Below are positions 54,390-62,627 of a stretch of 64,000 nucleotides of DNA, piece after piece. Each line of letters begins with the position of its first letter. The first letter of the stretch is position 1. The notes beneath the pieces are model-generated. The model saw only the letters and a list, made by a program, of their open reading frames with translations, did no database searches and was not told the DNA's origin. Source of the stretch: Crocinitomicaceae bacterium (GTDB taxonomy: Bacteria > Bacteroidota > Bacteroidia > Flavobacteriales_D > Crocinitomicaceae); assembly GCA_022447585.1 (NCBI GenBank), contig JAKVAR010000006.1, positions 248,001 through 312,000 of the forward strand, in the 5' to 3' direction. The translations under genes and the position numbers were made by a program.

Positions 54390-54397
54390 TAATTTTG
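54390..54397 (+). promoter_or_regulatory. Promoter -7 element (TAATTTTG) of tadA
   Basis: A perfect TAnnTTTG 20 bases before the tadA ATG; no -33 element is clear. Confidence 0.45.
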
Positions 54398-54417
54398 TAT
54401 TTCTTAAAAATACAAGT

Positions 54418-54861
54418 ATGATTTCCCCTTACGATGATGAGTATTTTATGAAACAGGCTTTTATGGAAGCTCAAAAAGCATATGATGCAGGAGAAATACC
54501 CGTGGGTGCAGTAATTGTTTCTAAAAATCAAGTTATTGCGAGGTCTCACAATTTAACGGAACGTTTAACAGATGTAACTGCCCACGCAGAAATGCAAGCT
54601 ATCACTGCAGCAGCGGATTTTCTTGGAGGTAAATACTTAAAGGGTTGTACGCTTTATGTTACACTTGAACCGTGTGTGATGTGCGGAGGGGCTCTATATT
54701 GGTCTCAAATTGATAAGGTTGTTTTTGGCGCAAAAGACGAGAAAAGAGGAGCTGGAAGGTATTCAGAAATTTATCATCCAAAAACAAAAGTTCTTTCTGG
54801 AATTATGGAGCAAGAGTGTGGAGATCTAATGAAGGCTTTTTTTCAATCTAAGCGAAAATAA
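54418..54861 (+). CDS. tadA: tRNA-specific adenosine deaminase / nucleoside deaminase
   Basis: I place the start at ATG 54418 (MISPYDDEYFMKQAF). The 147-residue enzyme has the cytidine-deaminase-type zinc motifs HAEMQA and PCVMCGGAL, with GEIPVGAVIV. It converts A34 to inosine in tRNA-Arg, or acts on free guanine; the two types are similar. The following gene, mnmE, is 16 bases away, with its own promoter-like motif. Confidence 0.92.
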   Translation: MISPYDDEYFMKQAFMEAQKAYDAGEIPVGAVIVSKNQVIARSHNLTERLTDVTAHAEMQAITAAADFLGGKYLKGCTLYVTLEPCVMCGGALYWSQIDKVVFGAKDEKRGAGRYSEIYHPKTKVLSGIMEQECGDLMKAFFQSKRK

Positions 54862-54865
54862 GCGT

Positions 54866-54873
54866 TACTTTTG
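54866..54873 (+). promoter_or_regulatory. Promoter -7 element (TACTTTTG) of mnmE
   Basis: A perfect TAnnTTTG four bases before the mnmE ATG; TTTC lies 21 bases upstream of it (54841-54844), a possible -33 element. Confidence 0.45.
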
Positions 54874-54877
54874 CACT

Positions 54878-56233
54878 ATGTTTCAAAATCAAGATACAAT
54901 TTGTGCTTTGGCAACTCCAAACGGAGTGGGAGCTATTGGTGTTATCCGACTTTCTGGAAGTAATTCTTATGAAATCGTCTCAAAGGTTTTTTCAAAGAAT
55001 CTTGTTGGTTTAAAATCGCATACCACTCATTTTGGAACAATTTCATCAAAGAACGAAGAGCTGATAGATGAGGTTTTAGTCGCAATTTTTGAAAACGAAA
55101 AAAGTTTCACTGGGGAAGAAAGCGTTGAGATTTCTTGTCATGGATCATCCTATATACAACAAAAAATCATTGCAGCGTTAATTGAATGCGGTTGTCGAAT
55201 GGCAAACCCAGGAGAGTTTACGCAACGATCGTTTTTGAATGGAAAAATGGATCTTTCTCAAGCGGAAGCTGTTGCGGATTTAATCGCATCTGAATCGAAA
55301 AGTGCGCATGATATTGCTTTGAAGCAGCTGCGTGGTAGGTTTTCAAATGAACTTAGAGATTTGCGAGAGAAGCTCATCAACTTTGCTTCTTTAGTAGAAT
55401 TGGAATTGGATTTTTCCGAAGAGGATGTTGAATTTGCGGATCGTGCGGAATTAAAGCAATTGGTGACGGATGTTTTGGCATACATAAAGCGATTAGCTAA
55501 ATCATTTGAACTTGGTAATGCAATTAAAAATGGCGTTCCTGTTGCAATTGTTGGCGCTCCAAATACTGGAAAAAGCACGTTGCTAAACCAGCTATTAGGA
55601 GACGATCGGGCAATTGTCAGTAACATTGAAGGAACAACGAGAGATGTTATTGAAGAGACGTTGAATATTGAAGGAATCCTTTTTCGTTTAATTGACACTG
55701 CCGGTATTCGTGATGGAGCAGAAGAAGTTGAAGCAATGGGAATAGAGCGTTCATTAGAGAAAATTAAGCAAGCTACTATTGTTTTATGCTTAGCGGATGG
55801 GTCTAAACCAGAAAGCGTTTCTCATGTTTTAAGCTGGACAAAAGAATTGAAAGAAACATACCCTGATAAGAAAATTTTGATGGTTTTGAACAAGATTGAC
55901 ATTGCCTCAACGGAAGTGGATAGTGCTGTTCATATCAGCGCAAAGCAAGGAGAAAACATCAAAAAGTTAGAAGAACGTCTAGTCTCAGAAGTTCAAGGTG
56001 ATTTCAACCTTGGTAATGAAACAATTGTATCCAATGCGCGACATTACGAATCGCTTGTAAAAACGGCCGAAGCATTAGAAAAAGCTGATTTTGGTTTAGA
56101 TTCTGGTGTAACAGGAGATTTTATTGCTATGGATATACGCCAAGCAATGTTCCATTTAGGAAGCATCACTGGAGATATTTCAACAGATGATTTGTTAGGG
56201 AATATTTTCAGTAAGTTTTGTATTGGAAAGTAA
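54878..56233 (+). CDS. mnmE: tRNA modification GTPase MnmE
   Basis: A 451-residue protein with the N-terminal folate-binding domain (ALATPNGVGAIGVIRLSG), helical domain, and an inserted GTPase domain with GAPNTGKST (about 224-232), the GTTRD switch, DTAG (about 265-268) and NKID. It ends with the invariant FCIGK containing the functional Cys. It works with MnmG. Its 3' end is a known integration site for genomic islands in other bacteria, and here a truncated integrase follows. Confidence 0.97.
   Translation: MFQNQDTICALATPNGVGAIGVIRLSGSNSYEIVSKVFSKNLVGLKSHTTHFGTISSKNEELIDEVLVAIFENEKSFTGEESVEISCHGSSYIQQKIIAALIECGCRMANPGEFTQRSFLNGKMDLSQAEAVADLIASESKSAHDIALKQLRGRFSNELRDLREKLINFASLVELELDFSEEDVEFADRAELKQLVTDVLAYIKRLAKSFELGNAIKNGVPVAIVGAPNTGKSTLLNQLLGDDRAIVSNIEGTTRDVIEETLNIEGILFRLIDTAGIRDGAEEVEAMGIERSLEKIKQATIVLCLADGSKPESVSHVLSWTKELKETYPDKKILMVLNKIDIASTEVDSAVHISAKQGENIKKLEERLVSEVQGDFNLGNETIVSNARHYESLVKTAEALEKADFGLDSGVTGDFIAMDIRQAMFHLGSITGDISTDDLLGNIFSKFCIGK
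56216..56233 (+). other. mnmE 3'-end attachment-site-like sequence
   Basis: TTTTGTATTGGAAAGTAA encodes the final FCIGK and stop. The same position of mnmE/trmE is where SGI1-type islands integrate in Gammaproteobacteria. I saw no second copy in the window. Confidence 0.4.
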
Positions 56234-56341
56234 GAAGGAGACTTAATGCAACTAGATGAAAGTTGCTGTAAGTCAAACCCCATAGAGACTGTAGGGTGTT
56301 TTCATTAGTCGATATTTAGCATCATTTAGTGTCAAAAAATA

Positions 56342-56405
56342 CCCGAGGTTTTTCCGAGGGATTCAAAACCTCCCCAAATTCCTCGGAAAAAGTTCGAGTT
56401 TTTTT
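56342..56405 (+). terminator. Large imperfect hairpin followed by T run
   Basis: TTTTTCCGAGG (56349-56359) pairs with CCTCGGAAAAA (56381-56391) around a 21-base loop, and the flanking CCCGAG / TTCGAG adds several pairs. Seven T follow (56399-56405). It may terminate mnmE transcription; CCGAGG also occurs twice as a direct repeat (56343 and 56354). Confidence 0.55.
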
Positions 56406-56583
56406 CATCCATTGTCATTTCACACAGACCGCAAATAAGCTACTTTTTTACTTTTTCCAACCGCTTTAATTTTCATTAAGTCAGTTTTTTCTTTCATTAC
56501 TTCTCATAAATATTTAGTTCATATTAAATAACTGTAGATTAGGTGAGTAAATAAAATTATTCATCACAAAAGACCGAGAGAAT

Positions 56584-56760
56584 ATGACTGTAAAATTAAA
56601 AGTCGACGATCTGGCTAATGGAAGAAAAAGTTTATATCTGGATACGTATATAGATCAACACACAATCTATAGAAAAGGGTTGAATATTTCTCTAGAGGCT
56701 CTTAGTTCTCGCGAAGAACTCGAGAAATTAGCAGAATCTTTTGTTATTAATAACAATTAG
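56584..56760 (+). pseudogene. Tyrosine-recombinase N-terminal remnant (Arm DNA-binding domain)
   Basis: A 58-codon frame too short for standard gene callers. The product (MTVKLKVDDLANGRKSLYLD ... GLNISL ... REELEKLAESFVINNN) follows the pattern of the N-terminal arm-type DNA-binding domain of Bacteroidota tyrosine recombinases: the KLK..L.NG..SLYLD.Y strand pair and a helix with KLAES. The stop comes exactly where intact proteins continue with the basic helix and core-binding domain; no catalytic domain is found downstream. I take it as a truncated integrase. Confidence 0.65.
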
Positions 56761-57045
56761 TTAGGCAGAAAGAGTGTACAGAAAAGCAAATAGAGAGCAC
56801 TAAATCCGTTATAAGAGCGGTGATTAAAATGCACACTGATATTCAAACTATATGAGTTATATACTTTCGGATTATATAATGAGAACGAAATAGTATCATG
56901 AAAAAAGCAATGTTATTCCGTGTATTGATTTGGTTAAATTTACAACATATAGTGTTTTTGTTGAAAATATACTTGGTTTAGGTTATTATATGTTTTTTGT
57001 GTTGTTATTTTTAACTCCACGTTATTTTAAACACAAAAAACAGTT

Positions 57046-57858
57046 ATGAAAAAAACACTTAGCATTATCACTATTTTAATTACCACAACATCGTTTTCTC
57101 AGGGCGTGCATCAAGAAGCGGAACAAATTCATACATTATGTAATGGTAATCCAATTATTCAGAGCCCTACTTGGGGTAGTTTACCGAATAAAATTTACAG
57201 TTACTGTCCGCAAGTCTTTGTCGGAGTTGGAACAAGTAACCCTTTGCACGCGTTGCATGTGCATGGTCGGGGTTATTTCTCTCAGCATCTAGGGATTGGC
57301 TCTGAGCCAAATGTTAATACACAGGTAATTGCCCAAACGAATAAAGAAGTGGGAATCTGTATTGATTATAATTATTCACAAAGTTACGGATATGCATATA
57401 AGGCAATTGTGAAATCTCCCACGACAAAGGGAATAGGAATATATAATGAACAATTTGGAAAAGATGTTTTTACGGTATATGCTGATGGTAAAATTGAAGT
57501 ATCCAATCAAACAGGAAAAATATGGCAATTAGAGTCGAACGGTTTGATGCGTGGACGTGAAATTAAACTCGATCTTGATATCTGGGCGGATTACGTTTTT
57601 GCTCCAGACTATCAATTAATGCCTCTGAGTGAGTTGGAGAATTATGTACAAAAAGAAAAGCACCTTCCTAACGTTCCTTCTGAATCCGACATAATACAAG
57701 ACGGTGTTGATCTTGGTAAAATGAATGTCATCTTGCTTGAAAAAGTAGAGGAGTTAACGCTTTATTTGATTGACCAGAATAAATCAAATGAAAAACTGAA
57801 AGCTGAGATAGAATTGTTGAAAAAGCGTATTTCTGAATTGGAGTCAAATAATAAGTAA
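57046..57858 (+). CDS. Secreted tail-fibre-like protein
   Basis: A 270-residue protein with a signal peptide (about 1-19, ending SFSQ). It has GIG-type beta-helix-like segments (VFVGVGTSNPLHALHVHGRGYFSQHLGIGS) and a C-terminal module seen in many Bacteroidota proteins annotated as tail-fibre-like: WADYVFAPDYQLMPLSELE, HLPNVPSESDI, DLGKMNVILLEKVEELTLYLIDQN, followed by a short coiled coil. Such proteins are probably cell-surface filaments. It is followed after 12 bases by a T9SS cargo gene, so they may be co-transcribed. Confidence 0.8.
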   Translation: MKKTLSIITILITTTSFSQGVHQEAEQIHTLCNGNPIIQSPTWGSLPNKIYSYCPQVFVGVGTSNPLHALHVHGRGYFSQHLGIGSEPNVNTQVIAQTNKEVGICIDYNYSQSYGYAYKAIVKSPTTKGIGIYNEQFGKDVFTVYADGKIEVSNQTGKIWQLESNGLMRGREIKLDLDIWADYVFAPDYQLMPLSELENYVQKEKHLPNVPSESDIIQDGVDLGKMNVILLEKVEELTLYLIDQNKSNEKLKAEIELLKKRISELESNNK

Positions 57859-57870
57859 AAATACGGAGCT

Positions 57871-60309
57871 ATGTTACAAAGAATTCTTTACTCTGTATTA
57901 GTAATATTTTTGTTTCAAATAACTATTCATGGTCAGGTTGAATACATGATTAATGGAGGGTTTGAGGAATGGGACAATGATGATGATGATGATGGGAATC
58001 CTGACGATTTTTATGATCATTCGATTGAATATGCCATTGGTTGGCATAACTTGGTGAATACCTGTGATGTAGTTCATCCCAATTACCCATTTGTTTCAGG
58101 AACTCCAATGAACGGAGTTGGATGTGGAAGATTTGGTGCGCCACAGAATGGACTTGCTGAATTTGGATATGGTACGACTCATCCTTTAACAGCTGGCGAA
58201 ACATATCAAGTTTCTTTTTGGGTTCGAAAAGACTACTCAACAAATACGGATCGAAAAGTTGGATTGGTGATTTCAGAGACAATTCCAAACATACAAGTGT
58301 CTCCCGTATTTACCACGTCTTACGAGCCTCTAATTACCGTAATTCCAACATCTACACAGTATGTACAAGTATCGGCGTGCTATACAGCGCAGACAAGTGG
58401 GGTTCACTATGTTACAATTGGGCCGTTTTATGGTACGGGAACGCCTGAAAGTATATTATATAATATCGACGATGTTAGTGTCAAATCATTAGCTCCAGGA
58501 ACACAATTGCCAATTGCAAATGTCTCCACCTCTCAGGCGGTTTATTGTATAAATGATAATGTAATTGTGGATGGGAGTTTAACATCGAATGAAACAGGAT
58601 ATATATGGGAAATTTATGATTTAGTAAATGGAAATTCTGGACAACTCCAATATTCTTCGGGAGTTCAAAACGGACTGGCAGGAACATTTGATGTTACAGC
58701 AGCACTTGGGTTTTATCAGGCTGGAGACTGTTATCGTGTTGTCTTAAAAGCACAGGGAGCTTGTGAGAATGAAGCATATGTAGATTTTTGTTTTGCTGAT
58801 CCTAATATTGATTTCACTCATGATGGAAGTGCAATTTGTGAAAATACACCTGTTACCTTAAGTGTTACAGGAGATGCTAGTTGGACATACGATTGGAGTA
58901 CAGGGGATGCAGGTGTAGGTTTAAATACGTTAACAGTTACTCCAACAGTAAACAACTCAACATACTCAGTAACAGTAACCACTCCTGAAGGATGTACACA
59001 CACCGAAACGATCAATTTAACCGTCCATTCTGCAAATAACCAAACACCTTGGATGAATGGAATTAATGGAAGTGGAAATTATACTATTTATGTTAGTCAA
59101 GGAAATACTGTTAGCTTTAATTCTACATTATTCAATGATGACCTAAGCGAAAACCTAGTAATTGTCTCAACAGATAATATTCCTTCTAGCTTCAATGATA
59201 TCAAGCCACTCGTTGCAGGAGATAATTTATATTTTTCGTGGCAAACACATATGACAACGCCGACAGGAAGTTACTATTACAATTTAAATGTAAAAGATAA
59301 TAATGCTTGTAATGTAGGAGAAAAAGATTTCACCTTTAAAATTATCGTAATTTGTGATCAATGTCCCACCTGTCTTTATTATGAAAACCGCACTCCAACA
59401 ACAACACCACTTCCCGGTGAAACAAAAGTAGGACAGTGCATTATGGCGGGAATTACTCAACCTGTGGAGACAGGAACTACTAATGTTTTATTTCAGGCAG
59501 GAGAGTCTATTACAACCGGTAATTTCTTTTCTGCAGGCCCCGGTTACCAGGCCGTTATTGACCCTAGTATATGTATTACTGATTGTGAGGATTGTTGTCA
59601 AGATTGGACAGGTTTTACGCTCGATGAGATTCCAAACCCGGTATATATGAATTTTTCTGATTCAGATCCTACGAATGATTATTTTCAAATTACAGATGTG
59701 TTTCATCCTTTCTGCGCGTTTAATGCCAAAGGTTTTGAGTTTAGTATACTTGATCAAAGCTCTTCTATATATCATCACTCAGAAGTATTGAATGCAGAAT
59801 GCTGTAGTTTTAAATCGCCTGCACCAGAGAATTTAATACCACATTCAAGTATTTATTGGGATGGTTACACGGAGGATATATTTGGGAATACGGTTAGACC
59901 ATACGGTGTCTTGTTTTATATACTTAAATTGTATGGATGTAATGATGAGAAGCTGGAAAAACATGGGTTTATTCATATCGGAGATTTTGCTAAATCCATG
60001 GGGTTATCAGAAAATGGTCTCAATGACGAACAAAGTGAAAATCTAAAAGCGTTATTGGAAGAAAATGAAAAGCTTAGCGCGTTAATTTCTATTTCTCCCA
60101 ACCCAGCCAGTGAGTTTATAAAGTTTTCAGGATTAGAAGGGTTAGGAAAACCAACCATACAACTATTTGATAAGAACGGAAAAATTTTGAAAAAGAATAT
60201 TGAATTGCACCATAATACGTATAATATTTCCAAATTACCTGCTGGATTGTATTATCTAAAAATCCTAACAGGAAGTCAATTAGTGACAAAAGAATTTGTT
60301 AAATTGTAG
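57871..60309 (+). CDS. Large T9SS type A cargo protein
   Basis: An 812-residue secreted protein. Signal peptide (about 1-22, ending IHGQ); then a carbohydrate-binding-like N-terminal domain (NGGFEEWDND with a run of five Asp coded by GAT repeats, and YQVSFWVRKDY); Ig/PKD-like domains in the middle (about 320-390, with DWSTG and VTVTTPEGC); several CxxC-type cysteine pairs (CDQCPTC, CEDCC); and a C-terminal type A sorting domain (ISPNPASEFIKFSG ... LPAGLYYLKI...FVKL). It probably coats the surface or binds polysaccharide. Confidence 0.85.
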   Translation: MLQRILYSVLVIFLFQITIHGQVEYMINGGFEEWDNDDDDDGNPDDFYDHSIEYAIGWHNLVNTCDVVHPNYPFVSGTPMNGVGCGRFGAPQNGLAEFGYGTTHPLTAGETYQVSFWVRKDYSTNTDRKVGLVISETIPNIQVSPVFTTSYEPLITVIPTSTQYVQVSACYTAQTSGVHYVTIGPFYGTGTPESILYNIDDVSVKSLAPGTQLPIANVSTSQAVYCINDNVIVDGSLTSNETGYIWEIYDLVNGNSGQLQYSSGVQNGLAGTFDVTAALGFYQAGDCYRVVLKAQGACENEAYVDFCFADPNIDFTHDGSAICENTPVTLSVTGDASWTYDWSTGDAGVGLNTLTVTPTVNNSTYSVTVTTPEGCTHTETINLTVHSANNQTPWMNGINGSGNYTIYVSQGNTVSFNSTLFNDDLSENLVIVSTDNIPSSFNDIKPLVAGDNLYFSWQTHMTTPTGSYYYNLNVKDNNACNVGEKDFTFKIIVICDQCPTCLYYENRTPTTTPLPGETKVGQCIMAGITQPVETGTTNVLFQAGESITTGNFFSAGPGYQAVIDPSICITDCEDCCQDWTGFTLDEIPNPVYMNFSDSDPTNDYFQITDVFHPFCAFNAKGFEFSILDQSSSIYHHSEVLNAECCSFKSPAPENLIPHSSIYWDGYTEDIFGNTVRPYGVLFYILKLYGCNDEKLEKHGFIHIGDFAKSMGLSENGLNDEQSENLKALLEENEKLSALISISPNPASEFIKFSGLEGLGKPTIQLFDKNGKILKKNIELHHNTYNISKLPAGLYYLKILTGSQLVTKEFVKL

Positions 60310-60347
60310 CTGTGCGAAGTTAATTTTACGACAGAAAAGGGTCCAAG

Positions 60348-60377
60348 AACTCACGGTAATAATTATTGCCGTGAGTT
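60348..60377 (+). terminator. Hairpin downstream of the T9SS cargo gene
   Basis: A 13-bp stem (AACTCACGGTAAT / ATTGCCGTGAGTT, one G-T pair) with a four-base loop, 38 bases after the stop. The following T-rich stretch is interrupted, so termination is plausible but not certain. Confidence 0.6.
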
Positions 60378-60556
60378 ATTTCTTTCATTAAAGATAAATT
60401 AATGGATTTGACCCTGAACTAATAAGCTAAAGTTTGGTCGCTTCTTATGCATATTTATTTAACTATGTAGGCTAGTTACTTTTTTTGAGCGCAATAGAAT
60501 AAATACTTTTCATCAGTTACGGTTAACTGATACTGCTTAATTGGAGCTAAGCGTGT

Positions 60557-61267
60557 TCAAGCAATTAAGTTTTTTGTGCACAAATCGTTTAAAAAGAATA
60601 ATAGGTCAACTTTTTGTTGTTCATCTAATTTTAAATTGGTTTCAGATGTAATTAGGTCTAAGAGTTCTTCTACACTTTGTATATCTGGGTTTTGTAGATT
60701 CGTTAAGACAGTAAAAATGAACGGTGACAATTGCTTTAACTCAACTTCAAAACTTGTTTGATTGCGGTATATCATCAAGAAGTAATTTCCTTTCTGTGTG
60801 ATATTTTTCCAGTTTTTATCAAATACTGGATAGTTAAAATGAAGTATTTCCAGTTCCTTCGAAAAAACAGGTCTTGTTTTCAAGGTACCATCAAATGAAT
60901 TCAGTTTAACAGGTTGATCTTCTCTAAAATATAAGTTTACAATGCTCCATTCATAAAGCGCCAAGTCTACAATAAAAGGATATTCTTTTTTCAACGTTAA
61001 TTCTCCAGCAACTAGGTAATCATAAAGTTCTCCTGGAAACTTCCAAAAAATAAAGCTTTGACAAGGGTGTTTTTTGATGAAATTATCAACCAAATTATTC
61101 CAATTTTCTTCACCTAAAAGTTGAGACAAAATGGGATATACATTTAGTAAGTTGTCCTGAATATTATCTCTGACCATCTTTTGATATACTTTAGATGAAT
61201 CGGGCTTTTTTCCTCTGATATTTCGTGCAAATTCCTTTTGCCAAATATGGTCTTTTTCTGAAATCAT
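60557..61267 (-). CDS. HvfC/BufC-like (DUF2063) partner protein of the MNIO enzyme
   Basis: A 236-residue protein. The N-terminal domain fits DUF2063 (putative DNA-binding domain family): KMVRDNIQDNLLNVYPILSQLLGEENW, IKKHPCQSFIFWKFPGELYDYL and YPFIVDLALYEWSIVNLY. In MNIO pathways such as Hvf and bufferin systems, this family is the partner protein that helps deliver the precursor peptide to the MNIO enzyme. The C-terminal part is less conserved. Its start overlaps the MNIO stop (ATGA). Confidence 0.85.
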   Translation of the reverse strand: MISEKDHIWQKEFARNIRGKKPDSSKVYQKMVRDNIQDNLLNVYPILSQLLGEENWNNLVDNFIKKHPCQSFIFWKFPGELYDYLVAGELTLKKEYPFIVDLALYEWSIVNLYFREDQPVKLNSFDGTLKTRPVFSKELEILHFNYPVFDKNWKNITQKGNYFLMIYRNQTSFEVELKQLSPFIFTVLTNLQNPDIQSVEELLDLITSETNLKLDEQQKVDLLFFLNDLCTKNLIA

Positions 61268-62067
61268 GATAATAGATTCTTCACTTCCATGAACTCATCA
61301 ACTAATTCATCAAAAGGCTCAAAATTACTTTCTCGCTCAAGACATATGGGGGTGTTTGATGGGATTTTATCTTTGATTTTTAGTAAATCATAAAGTGTGT
61401 TTTTCTCAATTGGTCGATCATGAGAATCAAAAATTATTGAGGAATGATTGGTGTCATAGCTTCCAAGATGCAGGTATTGCACATGCTCAAATGGATAGTC
61501 GCGAAAGAAGTCCTGAGAGCAATACCCATGGTTTTTAGCGTTGACATAAACATTGCTGATGTCAAGTAATAAGCCGCACTTTGAAGCTTGTTGAAGCTCT
61601 TTTATATATTGCAATTCAGTCATGTCAGACTCTGGTAATATATAATAACAAACATTTTCCAATACCAGCGATCTTTCTAAAACCTCCTGAGCAATCCTAA
61701 CTTTTTCTGAAATGTGATTAAGACTCTTGATTGTGAAGGGAATAGGCATTGATTCGTACATGTGAGCATTATCGATGCTTGAAAACGCCAAATGTTCACT
61801 GTAAATATCAATGTTGTAATCATCTAAAAATTGCTTTATGACCTTAAGAGCTTCTATGTTCACTGGTTCAGGGCTTCCAATGGAAAGAGATAAACCATGC
61901 GCTGTAAAACGGAATCGCTCACTTAATTGATCGAGTTTTCGTTTCCAAATACCACCTAGTCCAATCCAATTTTCAGGGGCGATTTCAAGAAATTCAGGAG
62001 CAAAATGACCCGCTAAAAGCGGGTCTGCAATATCTCGTCTAAGCGTATAACCAAGAGGTGTTTTCAT
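61264..62067 (-). CDS. DUF692 / MNIO family multinuclear non-haem iron oxygenase
   Basis: A 267-residue TIM-barrel enzyme of the MbnB/TglH/HvfB family. Putative iron ligands are in the expected segments: H57 (HGLSLSIG), E91/H92 (YSEHLAF), E137/N138 (LENVCYY), D169/N172 (LLLDISNVYVN), H200 (LHLGSYD), D214/H216 (DSHDRPI) and E244 (LERESNF). Such enzymes modify Cys (or C-terminal Asp) residues in ribosomal peptides, often to oxazolone, thiooxazole or similar groups. It lies between a small secreted peptide gene (two bases away) and the partner gene (overlap), making a compact operon. Confidence 0.92.
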   Translation of the reverse strand: MKTPLGYTLRRDIADPLLAGHFAPEFLEIAPENWIGLGGIWKRKLDQLSERFRFTAHGLSLSIGSPEPVNIEALKVIKQFLDDYNIDIYSEHLAFSSIDNAHMYESMPIPFTIKSLNHISEKVRIAQEVLERSLVLENVCYYILPESDMTELQYIKELQQASKCGLLLDISNVYVNAKNHGYCSQDFFRDYPFEHVQYLHLGSYDTNHSSIIFDSHDRPIEKNTLYDLLKIKDKIPSNTPICLERESNFEPFDELVDEFMEVKNLLS

Positions 62068-62069
62068 TA

Positions 62070-62360
62070 TTACTTTTTCCTTTGATCTCTTTTTGCTTTA
62101 CGTCGATTTTTTCTTTTTTGGGCTTTGGTTTTTATGGTAGGAGTTGCTCTTAAAAAACTTGCGCCACTATAAGCGCAATTAAGCTCTGAAGGCGTGAAAA
62201 TATCTTTTGTTACTTGAATTTCGTTTACTTCGAAAGATTGACGTTTATGATCAAATGAATTACCCAAGTCGACATTTTCAATCATTGGAGTGTTGGCTGC
62301 CATTCCTGCAGTGGCCATAAGGATTCCAGATCCTATTAACAATACTTTTTTTCTAGACAT
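62070..62360 (-). CDS. Small secreted polycationic peptide, putative MNIO substrate
   Basis: I use the ATG at 62360 (MSRKKVLLIGSG), because the longer frame (from 62438) adds 26 residues without features. The 96-residue product has a basic n-region, a hydrophobic stretch (6-19), and a likely AxA-type cleavage after AGMAA. The mature part holds one cysteine (C62, in ELNCAYSGASF) and ends in a highly basic tail (77-96, about 13 of 20 Lys or Arg). It directly precedes the DUF692 gene. I infer it to be the RiPP precursor; no known family was recognised, and it lacks the repeated Cys motifs of HvfA or DUF2282 bufferins. Confidence 0.75.
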   Translation of the reverse strand: MSRKKVLLIGSGILMATAGMAANTPMIENVDLGNSFDHKRQSFEVNEIQVTKDIFTPSELNCAYSGASFLRATPTIKTKAQKRKNRRKAKRDQRKK

Positions 62361-62385
62361 GATTTTATATTTTATGTTTATAAAG

Positions 62386-62399
62386 TTCACTTTTGTGAA
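62386..62399. promoter_or_regulatory. Inverted repeat TTCAC-TTTT-GTGAA upstream of the peptide gene
   Basis: A perfect 5-bp inverted repeat 26 bases before the ATG; candidate operator or leader hairpin. Confidence 0.35.
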
Positions 62400-62445
62400 T
62401 TTCAAGATATAATACAACCGTATGCAGATTTGGTTCAAAAGAAAA

Positions 62446-62458
62446 TCACTTTTAGTGA
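62446..62458. promoter_or_regulatory. Second inverted repeat TCACT-TTT-AGTGA upstream of the peptide gene
   Basis: A related perfect 5-bp inverted repeat, 60 bp from the first, with the same CACTTTT core. Together they could bind one regulator. Confidence 0.3.
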
Positions 62459-62627
62459 CTTAATAGTAATATGTTGACAACAAATATGCGCTAACGATTT
62501 TTCTAATAGTCGACAATAACCCATTCATATTAAAACACTTAACTGTAATTTGAATCATTTACAATGCAACCATAGAATCCATGGTAGAAATATAAATTAA
62601 TGGATAGGAAAAGTATGTCTTAATTTA

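Larger units (their letters stand above)
56234..57045. other. Gene-poor region downstream of mnmE with an integrase remnant
   Basis: More than 800 bases hold only a hairpin with a T run (56342-56405), a small inverted repeat (56248-56266, GCAACT/AGTTGC) and one truncated integrase frame (56584-56760). A 27-codon frame at 56898 has no support. The sequence looks like a decayed insertion. Confidence 0.6.

Noticed and set aside
57971-57995. GAT trinucleotide run in the T9SS cargo gene as a phase-variable tract
   Set aside because: It is in frame, short and a trinucleotide repeat, so slippage would only change the Asp count and not switch the gene off.
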